A stretch of 64,000 nucleotides of DNA from a virus. Position numbers and translations under genes: made by a program. Below are positions 17,451 through 26,603 of this stretch, in pieces; within the stretch, counting starts at the first letter, position 1, and each line of letters starts with the position of its first letter. The notes under the pieces are model-generated. The model was not told where the DNA came from, ran no database searches, and saw nothing but the letters and a program-made list of their open reading frames with translations. The stretch is taken from positions 1-64,000 of IMG/VR virus record IMGVR_UViG_3300035670_000045. The stretch is one strand, 5' to 3'.

Positions 17451-17524
17451 GTGCCTCCCTTGTTGCGCGTGAGCCACGAGTGGAGTCCGAGCAGAACACC
17501 AAACAGCACGGCATACTTGAACAT
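17447..17524 (-). CDS. 25-residue putative membrane peptide
   Basis: A short frame from ATG 17524 with one hydrophobic segment (FKYAVLFGVLLGL) followed by HSWLTRNKGG. Its stop overlaps the ATG of the downstream gene (ATGA), the same coupling used by annotated genes in this genome, and AGGAG lies about 11 bases upstream of the start. It would be a single-pass membrane peptide and the first gene of the MoxR/VWA operon. Because it is so short, chance cannot be excluded. Confidence 0.42.
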   Translation of the reverse strand: MFKYAVLFGVLLGLHSWLTRNKGGT

Positions 17525-17571
17525 CTACTGAGTGCTCCTGCGTCATTCTTATCGAGGAATTTGCACGTCTA

Positions 17572-17600
17572 TTGCGTGCGCGCCCCAGGCCGCCTAGTCT
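17572..17600 (+). promoter_or_regulatory. Promoter for leaderless RNA polymerase gene
   Basis: TTGCGT, a 17-base spacer, and TAGTCT. The -10 box ends six bases before the GTG at 17607, so transcription should start at or next to the start codon, giving a leaderless mRNA. No ribosome-binding site is visible. This is the best -35/-10 pair among five similar sites in the window. Confidence 0.65.
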
Positions 17601-17606
17601 TGGCCC

Positions 17607-20600
17607 GTGGCATACTCCGACCCCAACTCCGCCTTCGATCACCTGCACACGGAGACCTCGGAGGCCCTCGCCTCCCACTTCCCTATCGTCGGGAAGAAGT
17701 ACACGGTGCGGCTCGCCGGAACGACGCTCGGTCAACGGCTTGACCCCAACGACATCCGCTCGCAGTACCAGAAGCGAGTGGACGGTGGGTCGTACTCCGT
17801 CCCGCTTTACGGGAACCTGCAGCTCGTGGAGAACGAGACTGGAAAGGTCATGGAAGAGCGCAAGCTCCATCTCCTCGACCTTCCACAGATGACGAATCGG
17901 TTTTCGTACATCGTTGGCGGCAAGGAGTACCAGGTAGCCAACCAGTGGCAGTCCCGCGCGGGTGCGTACACGAAGCGCGGACAGAACGGCGAGCTCTCCA
18001 CCAGGTTCAACGTGCTGAATCGCAACCAGTTCGACCTGACCTTCCACCCAGAGACCAGCAACGTGGAGATGGAGGTCAAGTCTGCGCGCATCCCCGTGTA
18101 CCCGCTCCTCAAGGCACTGGGCGCGTCGGACTCGGAAATCGAAAAGCGTGTGGGCAAGGTGGCGTTCGAGTCCATGCGAGACGCCCGCGGTGTCGGGTCG
18201 GCACTGCGCCAGTTCTACAAGACGACCACGCGGAAGGACGCGGAGTCAGACGAGGCAGCGCACGCACACTTCGTGGACCAGATGAAAGAGTCCGTGATGG
18301 ACCCGCAGGTCACGAAGCACACACTCGGCGCGGAGATGTCTCATGTCACCGCGGACACACTCCTTCGTAGCATCGAGAAGCTGCAGAAGGTACACGGTGG
18401 AGCTCCCGAGGATGACAAGGACTCCCTCGTATTCAAGGGCCTGCGTTCCATCGGGGACTTCGCTGGTGACAAGATCCGAGCCCACGGTAAGGCCGTGCGG
18501 GAGCGCGTCGGTCGGCAACTCACTTCGGGGACTACACTTCGCCGCATCATCCCGCCCGGTCTGTTCAACGCGCCGCTGCGTGAGACATTCACGGACAACG
18601 CGGCGTCGGAGCTCGCAGCACAGATCAACCCGGTCGAGATGATCGGGAAGAACTTCCAGACAACGGTGCTCGGCCCAGGTGGCATCACCAGTGAGGACAA
18701 GATCCTCGACTCGGTGAAGCTCATCAACCGGTCGCACTTGGGCTTCCAAGACACGGTCGTCACCCCGGAATCCGGGCGTACAGGGGTAAACCTACGTCTC
18801 CCTCTGGGGCTTCAGAAGGTGGGCAAGGACGCCAAAATCTCGGTGTACAATCTGCGCACGGGTGCGCCCGAGATGGTGGACACCGGAACGTTCCTGACTT
18901 CCCACGTGGTCCTTCCGGACCAGGTGTCGTGGAAGAACGGCACACCGGTCCCGGTCGCTGCGGACGTCAAGGTGGCGGGCAAGGACAACGAGATTGAGGT
19001 GATGCCTTTCCACAAGGCGCACTACGTGATGCGGCACCCGAGCCAGGTGTTCTCCACGACCACCAACCTGATCCCGTTCCTGGCCAACGTGTCGGGTAAC
19101 CGGGCCTCGATGGCGACTCGTCACATCGAGCAGGCGATATCGCTCACGGACCGTGAGCCCCCGCTCGTGCAAGCAGCTTCGGGGCATCCGAATCCTCACC
19201 TTCGGACGTTCCACGACGTCATTGGGCGGCAGAGCGCACACATCTCGCCGTTCAACGGGAAAGTCGTGGCGGTGAAGCCGGACGGCATCCACATCCAGAC
19301 AGAGGCGGGGCTGAAGGAGGTGCAGATCTACAACCACTTCCCACTCAACGACGCGAAGTCGACCCTGCACTCCACCCCGGTGGTGAAGGTCGGGGACGAG
19401 GTGACGAAGGGCCAGCTCCTTGCGGACACGAACTACACGAAGAACGGCACGCTGGCTCTTGGGAAGAATCTGCGGGTGGCCTACCTGCCCTTCCGGGGCC
19501 TGAACTTCGAAGATGGGGTGGTCGTGTCCGAGACGGCAGCGAAGAAGCTGACCTCGAACCACATGTACAAGGACCAGCTCACGGTCACTCCGGAGACGAT
19601 TCTCGACAAGAAGAAGTTCCTGTACCACGTCGGCGGAGGGTACCGAAAAGACCAGGTCGAGAACATCGGCGATGACGGTGTTGTGCGGGTGGGCAGCAAG
19701 CTCCGGCCCGGAGACCCCATGATCCTCGCGATGTCTCCGTACGACCTCAAGTCCCGAATGGATGCGAGGTCGATCAATCGTGCGCTCACGGGGGCGCACA
19801 ACGACAAGTCCCTGCGGTGGCATGGGGACGTCGAGGGTGAGGTCGTAAGCGTGCACCGGTCGAAGGACGGTGTGCACGTGCATGTGAAGACCACGGAAGC
19901 GGCGAGGGTCGGGGACAAGCTGTCGTCCGCGAACGCAAACAAGGGCGTCATCTCGATGATCGTCCCTGACCACATGATGCCTCACACTCCAGACGGATCG
20001 CCCATCGAAGTAGCGCTCAACCCTTGCTATGACGACAAGACCGAGTTTTTGACCCGACGCGGTTGGGTCCGAGGCCCGGAGCTGGTCAACGAGGACATCT
20101 TTGCCACGATCAACCCGATGACGCTCCGGCTCGAGTACCAGCGTCCGGTGCAGGGCGTGTACCGCTGGAGGTACACGGGAAAGATGTACCGGCTGAAGAA
20201 CGCGCAGCTCGATTTGTGTGTGACCCCCAACCACAAGAACTTCGTCGCGAAGCGGGTACCTGGGGCACTGGGTCCTATCGACTTGGGATCCGTGCCGCCG
20301 GGCACTTTCCAGTTGGAGGAGGCGCAGGCAGGCTTTGGTCAGCCGCGCCGGCACCTGAAGGCTGCCGCGTGGGAAGGCACCCCCGTACATACGGTGCACG
20401 TACCCGCCGGGTCTCAGTGCGTCACAGGACCGAAGAACCAGCCACTGAATTTGTCGGAGAGTGACTACGCCGAGCTCATGGGGTGGTACCTGTCGGAGGG
20501 GTACTGCCAAAAGACCAAGTCGGGTGGGTACGTCGTGGCCATCTCTCAGTCGCGTACGGCCAACTCGGAGAAGTACGAGCGCATCGTAGCCCTCCTGACA

Positions 20601-23600
20601 CGCATCGGGCTTTCCCCCATCTTGGGCGACGAAGACATCCGAGTTCACCACAAGGGCCTCTTCGAGCTTTTGAAGCCGCTTGGGTATCAGCACGAGCGAT
20701 TCATCCCGGAGAGTGTTCAGTCCCTCCCTGCGGCTTCCCTGCGCGTGTTCCTCGACGCTTACCTCATGGGGGATGGGAGCCGACGGGATCGGCCGTCGGA
20801 CGGGCACCACGGCACGATGCGGTTTAGCACGACGAGTCGAGCCCTGGCGGACGGGATCCAGCTCGTTGCATTCAAGCTTGGCAGGGTCGTCAACGTTCAT
20901 CCGCCAAAGGTGCGCATGCGCAGCCAGATGGAGCGCCCGTGCTACGAGCTCTCGATTGGGGCGCGTCACCGTGCCCCTTGGGCGAACTGGTCGGAAGAGA
21001 CGAAGAAGAACCAGACGGAAGAGTGGGTGGACTACGACGGCACGGTGTACTGCACGGAGGTGCCGAACGGCGTCCTCGTGGTACGACGCAACGGCAAGGT
21101 AGTGATTTCGGGCAACAGCGGCGTGCCCGGTAGGATGAACCCCTCCCAGTTGTTGGAGACAGCGGCGTCAAAGATCGCGCTCAAGACGGGCAAGACGTTC
21201 ATCGTTCCGAACTTCAAGCACGGATACGATGCTGTGGCGCACGTACAGTCGGAGCTCGAGAAGCACGGGCTGACGGACACGGAGGAGCTCATCGACCCGG
21301 TTAGCAAGCAGAGCCTCGGGAAGGTCATGGTGGGTCACCAGCACATCCTCAAGCTGGTACACCAGTCGGACAAGAAAATCGGAGTGGCTTCTGGCATGAC
21401 GTTGCCAGGTGTACCGTCCGACGAGAAGTACGACGCGAACCTGCAGCCGAAGGGCGGCTCCCGTCTTGGGTCCCTCGGCACGTACGCGCTCTTGGCGCAT
21501 GGTGCGGTACACAACCTTCGTGAGTTCCAGACGTTCAAGGGGGAAGGAGAGGACCGTGAGGCTGACGGGTCCAAGCGTTGGCCGTCCCAGCACGTCGACG
21601 TGTGGAACGCCATTCAAACGGGGGCCCCGCTTCCTCTGCCCAAGAGCTCGTTTGCTTTCCACAAGTTCACGGAGATGCTCAAGGGGTCAGGCATCAACGT
21701 CGAGAAGAAGGGGCACGAGATCATCGCCAGCCCGCTGACCGATGCGCATGTCCTCGAGCTCGCTGGGAACCGAGTGCTCCCCAAGCCTGGTGACATCGTC
21801 AACGCCAAGATCGACAAGGCGACCGGAGAGCTCCAGCCTCGACCTGGGGGACTGTTCGATGTCAAGCTCACGGGCGGGCACAACGGGAAGAAGTGGTCGC
21901 GCATCGAGCTTCACGAGCCGATGCCAAACCCCATCTTCGAGGGGCCGATTCGCGCGTTGACCGGACTGAGCGCGGAGCACTTCCACGGCATCATCTCCGG
22001 CACCCACGGGGTGTCTGCCTCCGGCAAAGTGACCCCGGTCAAAGACGCGGTTCACCATGGGGGGCACGCCATCGCTCACCTTCTGAAGGGGATCGACGTC
22101 AAGAAGGAGCTGGAGGCTACCACCCAGGCGTTGAACAACGCCCCGCCCTCGAAGGTCGATGGCATCCTCAAGAAGGCCAAGTACCTCCGCGCACTCGATG
22201 GTCTTGGGCTCAACCCCCACGACGCGTACATCATGAAGAACGTGGCGGTCATCCCGCCCGCGTTCCGGCCCGTGTCCGTGCTGGGGGACGGCAAGAACAT
22301 CAACGTGGGTGACGTGAATCGCATCTACCGAGATGTCGGCATCCTGAACGAGCGCATGGGTCACTCTGCGCTGGACCAAGCGCCGGAGGTGAAGGCTGCC
22401 GTACGAAAGGACCTGTACGAGAGCATCCGGCAGATCAGTGGCGACGGCATCCCTTACGCAGATGCAAAGCACAAGGGGTTGCTGCATTTGCTGGCGGGGC
22501 CCGCGCCGAAGCAGGGGTTCATCCAAAAGCGACTGACCCAGAAACGGCAAGACTTGTCGCTCACCGCTGTCATCACACCGGAGCCCGCGCTCCATCTCGA
22601 TCAAGTCGGGCTCCCGAGGGACAAGGCGCTCGAGCTCTTCCGGCCGTTCGTGGTGCAGAAGCTTCAAGAGATGGGCTACGCCAAGCACCCCCTCGAGGCA
22701 CGAGCTGTACTGGCAAAGGCGGGGCCGGAGTCGTTCGCGGCACTGGAGAAGGTTGTTGCCGACCGCCCCGTACTCATCAAGCGTGACCCCGCACTCCACA
22801 AGTACTCCGTGCAGGGATTCGATGTGAAGCTCGTCGAGGGCAACACTATGAAGCTTCACCCGCTAGTTTGCGGGGGATTCACCGCTGACTTCGACGGGGA
22901 TAGTGCCCTAGGTGAGGTTATCGTTGTAGCTGCTGGGGGTGATGCGTGTCAGGGTGATCCGAAAGGGTTCCATATGCCGCACACGGGAGATGTCGCTTCA
23001 GCACGGGTGGTCGACCTCGCTGACTTTCCGAGGATCGAGGAGACCGCGCGCACCAATTCTCGCGGGGTGGTGGAGTACGACGTCCCTTCTGGGACGTACG
23101 TGCCCGCGTTCCACGAGGGGCGCATGCAGATGATGGCCGTGTCGGAGTACTCGGTGCACCCCAACTGTCGAGAGTGGAAAGTCACGACCCACCGCGGTCG
23201 GGAGCTACTCTGTTCCGAGAACCACAGCTTGGCTGTATTGGACCCGGACACGCTTGAAGTTGTGAAGAAGTCTCCTCGTGACGCGGAAGGCCTCGGCATC
23301 CCTGTGCTGCGAGACCTGGGGGAAACTACTGCGACCTGGGCCCTTCCTGGTGTCGCAGCAACGCACCACCGGGCGAAGCCCATGGTTGGGGAGGTCCCGC
23401 TCGACCGGTCCGTCGGGTGGTTCCTTGGGGCCACACTCGGAGACGGCTGGGTGTCCGACCTGTCACGTGGCCCGACGCAACAAGGGCGCTTCACGGGAAA
23501 GCTCAAGGAGCGTTCGGAGTGCAAGTCCCGGCAAGTGTGCCTGTCGTACGGAAAGGGCGAGGCCAGCGCGGCTGTTGCCGCCCACTGGGCCAAGGTTGCG

Positions 23601-26600
23601 GAGTCGCTAGTGAGTGACTCCATGTGCGGAGTGGCACACCTGCCTCACGAGTTCGAGGGCAAGCCCTGCACTTCGTACCGACTCACGCTGGCGAACACCA
23701 GCTTGGGTCTGTGGGTCGAGGAATTGATCGGTACGGGTGCAGAGCGAAAGCACTTGCCCGCCGACTTCCTCACGTACCCGCTGGAGTGCCGTCGGGGTCT
23801 CTTCTGCGGGCTGATGGATACGGACGGGACGGTGAACTGGGTGACTGCGAAGTCGAAGTCGACACCCCAGTTCCAGTGCTCGATCACGACGATCAGTCAG
23901 GAGCTCGCGGATGGTCTGCAGCTGTTGGCGGGGTCGGTAGGGGTGGTTTCCAACCGTACCGTGTACACCAACCGGGGCAAGCCTGTTTACCTGGTCAGCT
24001 TCTCCACACGCTCCATGCAGGATGCTGGGTGGGTGGAGTTGATCCATACGGGCAAACAAGCCAACCTGTCGAAGTTGTGGGCGACTGCTGGGGTCATGCA
24101 TGGGCGTGGGGACGTGGTCCCGATGCCGCCACGTGCACTTGAGGAGCTGCTCGAGCACCTGCGGGCGCTTGGTGCGGCTAAGAAAGACAAGGACGATTCC
24201 GAGAAGTCGGCGTTTGCGACCTACGCTGCACTGAAACGCACCACTCAGTACGTCACCCGTACCATGGTGGAAAAGCTCCAAGGACAGCTGCAGGGTCGAG
24301 AGCTGAGCGGCTACTTGTCGAAGTGGCTCCAGCTGGCCACTAACGCATCGTTGGGTTGGGACATCGTCACGTCGGCTGCAGCCACGGGCGAGACAAAGAC
24401 CATGTACGACCTCACGGTCCCCGATGCGTGGACCTTCACGATGGCGAATGGCGCGGTTGTATGGGACACAATGCGCGCTTATGTGCCGATCTCCAAGGAG
24501 GCGGTGCAGGAAGCACACCGCATGAAGCCCTCTCAGAACCTGTTCGCAGAGAGCACGGGCCAGATCATGTACGTACCCTCGCTCGACTCAGCGCTTGGGC
24601 TCTACAAGATGTCCCTGCCTGGGGCGAAGACCGACCACAAGTTCACTTCCACCCAAGACATCCTGGCAGCCGCCAAGTCTGGGAAGATGGGCCCTCGTGA
24701 CATCGTACAGTTGAACGGGAAGCCCACCACTGCAGCTCGTGTGTTGCTCGCTGACGCGTTGCCGGAAGCGATGCGGCCCAAGATGTTGCATGGGGTGGAC
24801 GATCACATCAATGGGAGCCGGCTCCGCGATTTGTACACGGAGATCGGAAAGTCGCATAAGGCCGAGTTCGCCAAATCCGCCGACGCCTTGAAAGACATCG
24901 GGAACCATGCCGCGTTCGGTACTGTCCCCATCCCCAACTCCAAGGATTACCTGACCATCGGCGCTCACTCCCTTTCCCTGGCGGACATGAAGACGCTGGC
25001 GGAGGTGCGTGACCCCGTGGTCAACGCCGCACATCACGACGTTGCCGAGATCCGGAAGAAGTTCGGGAAGACCCCGGATGCGGACGCGAAAGTCGTGGCG
25101 AGGTACAAGGAGGCGGAGAAGCAACTTCGCGCCCACATCGCTGCCATCCCACACGAGAAGGGCAACAACCTCCACACGATGTACCTGGCGGGGGTCAAGC
25201 CGGGGTGGGACCAGTACAAGCAGCTGATCTTTGGCCCGATGCTGCTCGAGGACTCCACGGGAAAGACCATCACCACGCCGGTGACGCGCAGCTACTCGGA
25301 AGGACTCGATGTCGCGGGGTACTGGACCCAGATGCACGGCGCACGTAAGGGTTCCGTGCAGAAGGTGCAGGAGGTCAGCGAGCCCGGCGCACTCACCAAG
25401 CTCATCATGCAGTCCACCCTTAACACGGTGGTGGCTGCGCCCGACTGCGGCACCTCCAGGGGCGTGTTGCTGCCGGTGAGTGGCGCGGCTTCGGACGTGC
25501 ACGACCGGGTACTTGCACGTGACTTCTCTCACGGAGGGCTGCATGTCCCGGCGGGGACTATCCTCGACCCCAGGGTCGTCGACAAGATCCGTGCGGCCAG
25601 CCCTACGGCACAGGTGCTCGTGCGCTCCCCGTTGAGGTGCGAGCACGGCAACGGGGTATGCCAGAAGTGCGCTGGGCTGTCGCCCAACGGGCACCATCAC
25701 CCGTTGGGGACAAACATCGGGGTCATCGCGTCCCAGACGGTGGGCGAGCGTGCGGTGCAGCTGATGCTCAAGAGCTTCCACTCCGGAGGTACCGCCTCCA
25801 TCGGCGGAGGGCCCACGCTCATCGGCGGGTTCAAGCGGCTCGAGCAGCTCACTACCCTGCCGGAGAAGGTACCCAACCAGGCCACGTTGGCGATGCGCTC
25901 GGGGACGATCAGCAAGATCGAGCACAAGCCTACGGGTGTGGACGTGTACGTCGACGGGCACAAGCACTTCGTGGGCAAGGACCCGTCCGGACAGGAGCTC
26001 CACAAGCCCCACGCTGGCTCCCAGTGGACGGGCCTGGCCGTGGGCCAGACCGTGAAGGCCGGGGATCACCTGTCGGATCCGACGCGTAGCATCGTGAACC
26101 CCCGGGACCTCTACAAGGCCACGGGCAGTATCGAGGTCGTACAGAATCACCTGGCGGACGAGATGCACAAGCTGTACGCCAGTGAGAACGTGAAGCGTCG
26201 ACACTTGGAGACCGTGGTGCGTGGCCTCACCAGCGTCACGAAGGTGGTGGACCCCGGCGGTGCCAGCGGGATCCTACGCGGTGAGTTCAAGCCGTTGGCG
26301 TCCGTGCACAGCCTCAACAAGGAGCTGCAGAAGGCGGGACGTCCACTCATCGAGCACACGCCTACCCTCCGCGGAGTGGAGACCGTCCCGCACGACATGC
26401 AGGACGATTGGATCGCCAAGCTGCAGCACCGACGCATCATCGACACCCTGACGGGCGCGGCTGCGCTAGGATCGAAGGCGAACATCCATGGCACCCACCC
26501 GATCACGGGGTTGGCGTACGGTGCACGCTTCGGATTGACGAAGCGGCACTCGGCGCAGCCCGGGCTTCACGACCACAAGGACGTACCGGAGCACTACTAC

Positions 26601-26603
26601 TGA
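17607..26603 (+). CDS. Fused beta-beta' RNA polymerase with two inteins
   Basis: A 2998-residue precursor, about 2112 residues after removal of two inteins. The first part is a beta subunit: NPVEMIG...LGPGGI (about 342-360), SGNRASMATRH (about 496-505, cf. ANRALM), LPFRGLNFEDGVVVSE (about 627-642), GDKLSSANANKGVIS (about 769-783) and, across intein 1, LNP/SGVPGRMNPSQ. The second part is beta': TADFDGD (1759-1765), the Mg-binding catalytic loop interrupted by intein 2, then bridge helix YWTQMHGARKGSVQ (about 2572), zinc site CEHGNGVCQKC (about 2680) and GVIASQTVGERAVQ with FHSGG (about 2705-2730). It is one open frame with no internal stop. No alpha, omega or sigma gene is seen in the window. 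It starts with GTG, probably leaderless. It should transcribe phage genes; promoter specificity and assembly partners are unknown. Confidence 0.95.
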   Translation: MAYSDPNSAFDHLHTETSEALASHFPIVGKKYTVRLAGTTLGQRLDPNDIRSQYQKRVDGGSYSVPLYGNLQLVENETGKVMEERKLHLLDLPQMTNRFSYIVGGKEYQVANQWQSRAGAYTKRGQNGELSTRFNVLNRNQFDLTFHPETSNVEMEVKSARIPVYPLLKALGASDSEIEKRVGKVAFESMRDARGVGSALRQFYKTTTRKDAESDEAAHAHFVDQMKESVMDPQVTKHTLGAEMSHVTADTLLRSIEKLQKVHGGAPEDDKDSLVFKGLRSIGDFAGDKIRAHGKAVRERVGRQLTSGTTLRRIIPPGLFNAPLRETFTDNAASELAAQINPVEMIGKNFQTTVLGPGGITSEDKILDSVKLINRSHLGFQDTVVTPESGRTGVNLRLPLGLQKVGKDAKISVYNLRTGAPEMVDTGTFLTSHVVLPDQVSWKNGTPVPVAADVKVAGKDNEIEVMPFHKAHYVMRHPSQVFSTTTNLIPFLANVSGNRASMATRHIEQAISLTDREPPLVQAASGHPNPHLRTFHDVIGRQSAHISPFNGKVVAVKPDGIHIQTEAGLKEVQIYNHFPLNDAKSTLHSTPVVKVGDEVTKGQLLADTNYTKNGTLALGKNLRVAYLPFRGLNFEDGVVVSETAAKKLTSNHMYKDQLTVTPETILDKKKFLYHVGGGYRKDQVENIGDDGVVRVGSKLRPGDPMILAMSPYDLKSRMDARSINRALTGAHNDKSLRWHGDVEGEVVSVHRSKDGVHVHVKTTEAARVGDKLSSANANKGVISMIVPDHMMPHTPDGSPIEVALNPCYDDKTEFLTRRGWVRGPELVNEDIFATINPMTLRLEYQRPVQGVYRWRYTGKMYRLKNAQLDLCVTPNHKNFVAKRVPGALGPIDLGSVPPGTFQLEEAQAGFGQPRRHLKAAAWEGTPVHTVHVPAGSQCVTGPKNQPLNLSESDYAELMGWYLSEGYCQKTKSGGYVVAISQSRTANSEKYERIVALLTRIGLSPILGDEDIRVHHKGLFELLKPLGYQHERFIPESVQSLPAASLRVFLDAYLMGDGSRRDRPSDGHHGTMRFSTTSRALADGIQLVAFKLGRVVNVHPPKVRMRSQMERPCYELSIGARHRAPWANWSEETKKNQTEEWVDYDGTVYCTEVPNGVLVVRRNGKVVISGNSGVPGRMNPSQLLETAASKIALKTGKTFIVPNFKHGYDAVAHVQSELEKHGLTDTEELIDPVSKQSLGKVMVGHQHILKLVHQSDKKIGVASGMTLPGVPSDEKYDANLQPKGGSRLGSLGTYALLAHGAVHNLREFQTFKGEGEDREADGSKRWPSQHVDVWNAIQTGAPLPLPKSSFAFHKFTEMLKGSGINVEKKGHEIIASPLTDAHVLELAGNRVLPKPGDIVNAKIDKATGELQPRPGGLFDVKLTGGHNGKKWSRIELHEPMPNPIFEGPIRALTGLSAEHFHGIISGTHGVSASGKVTPVKDAVHHGGHAIAHLLKGIDVKKELEATTQALNNAPPSKVDGILKKAKYLRALDGLGLNPHDAYIMKNVAVIPPAFRPVSVLGDGKNINVGDVNRIYRDVGILNERMGHSALDQAPEVKAAVRKDLYESIRQISGDGIPYADAKHKGLLHLLAGPAPKQGFIQKRLTQKRQDLSLTAVITPEPALHLDQVGLPRDKALELFRPFVVQKLQEMGYAKHPLEARAVLAKAGPESFAALEKVVADRPVLIKRDPALHKYSVQGFDVKLVEGNTMKLHPLVCGGFTADFDGDSALGEVIVVAAGGDACQGDPKGFHMPHTGDVASARVVDLADFPRIEETARTNSRGVVEYDVPSGTYVPAFHEGRMQMMAVSEYSVHPNCREWKVTTHRGRELLCSENHSLAVLDPDTLEVVKKSPRDAEGLGIPVLRDLGETTATWALPGVAATHHRAKPMVGEVPLDRSVGWFLGATLGDGWVSDLSRGPTQQGRFTGKLKERSECKSRQVCLSYGKGEASAAVAAHWAKVAESLVSDSMCGVAHLPHEFEGKPCTSYRLTLANTSLGLWVEELIGTGAERKHLPADFLTYPLECRRGLFCGLMDTDGTVNWVTAKSKSTPQFQCSITTISQELADGLQLLAGSVGVVSNRTVYTNRGKPVYLVSFSTRSMQDAGWVELIHTGKQANLSKLWATAGVMHGRGDVVPMPPRALEELLEHLRALGAAKKDKDDSEKSAFATYAALKRTTQYVTRTMVEKLQGQLQGRELSGYLSKWLQLATNASLGWDIVTSAAATGETKTMYDLTVPDAWTFTMANGAVVWDTMRAYVPISKEAVQEAHRMKPSQNLFAESTGQIMYVPSLDSALGLYKMSLPGAKTDHKFTSTQDILAAAKSGKMGPRDIVQLNGKPTTAARVLLADALPEAMRPKMLHGVDDHINGSRLRDLYTEIGKSHKAEFAKSADALKDIGNHAAFGTVPIPNSKDYLTIGAHSLSLADMKTLAEVRDPVVNAAHHDVAEIRKKFGKTPDADAKVVARYKEAEKQLRAHIAAIPHEKGNNLHTMYLAGVKPGWDQYKQLIFGPMLLEDSTGKTITTPVTRSYSEGLDVAGYWTQMHGARKGSVQKVQEVSEPGALTKLIMQSTLNTVVAAPDCGTSRGVLLPVSGAASDVHDRVLARDFSHGGLHVPAGTILDPRVVDKIRAASPTAQVLVRSPLRCEHGNGVCQKCAGLSPNGHHHPLGTNIGVIASQTVGERAVQLMLKSFHSGGTASIGGGPTLIGGFKRLEQLTTLPEKVPNQATLAMRSGTISKIEHKPTGVDVYVDGHKHFVGKDPSGQELHKPHAGSQWTGLAVGQTVKAGDHLSDPTRSIVNPRDLYKATGSIEVVQNHLADEMHKLYASENVKRRHLETVVRGLTSVTKVVDPGGASGILRGEFKPLASVHSLNKELQKAGRPLIEHTPTLRGVETVPHDMQDDWIAKLQHRRIIDTLTGAAALGSKANIHGTHPITGLAYGARFGLTKRHSAQPGLHDHKDVPEHYY
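20025..21116 (+). other. Intein 1 of RNA polymerase (LAGLIDADG), in the beta GVPSRMN block
   Basis: Residues 807-1170 of the precursor, 364 residues. It begins with Cys807 (CYDDKTEF) and ends SGN before Ser1171; the penultimate residue is Gly instead of His. Block B contains TPNH. LAGLIDADG-like motifs are LMGWYLSEG near 957 and LDAYLMGDGS near 1049. The flanking host sequence joins as VALNP/SGVPGRMN, matching the nearly invariant beta motif LNPxGVPSRMN, so the borders are well supported. Confidence 0.9.
22902..24467 (+). other. Intein 2 of RNA polymerase (LAGLIDADG), in the beta' catalytic loop
   Basis: Residues 1766-2287, 522 residues. It is inserted right after TADFDGD, whose three Asp residues bind the catalytic Mg, and before TMRAYVPIS; the spliced product DFDGDTM matches the beta' family. 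It starts with Ser1766 and ends VVWD before Thr2288, so both terminal residues are non-standard (Asp for Asn, Trp for His). Block B contains SENH; block F reads MYDLTVPDAWTF. Endonuclease motifs are LGATLGDGW near 1940 and GLMDTDGT near 2069, both with acidic residues. It is longer than the other two inteins. Confidence 0.88.

Noticed and set aside
18792-20969. 725-residue frame antisense to the RNA polymerase
   Set aside because: Shadow of the conserved polymerase frame; no motifs, no start signal.
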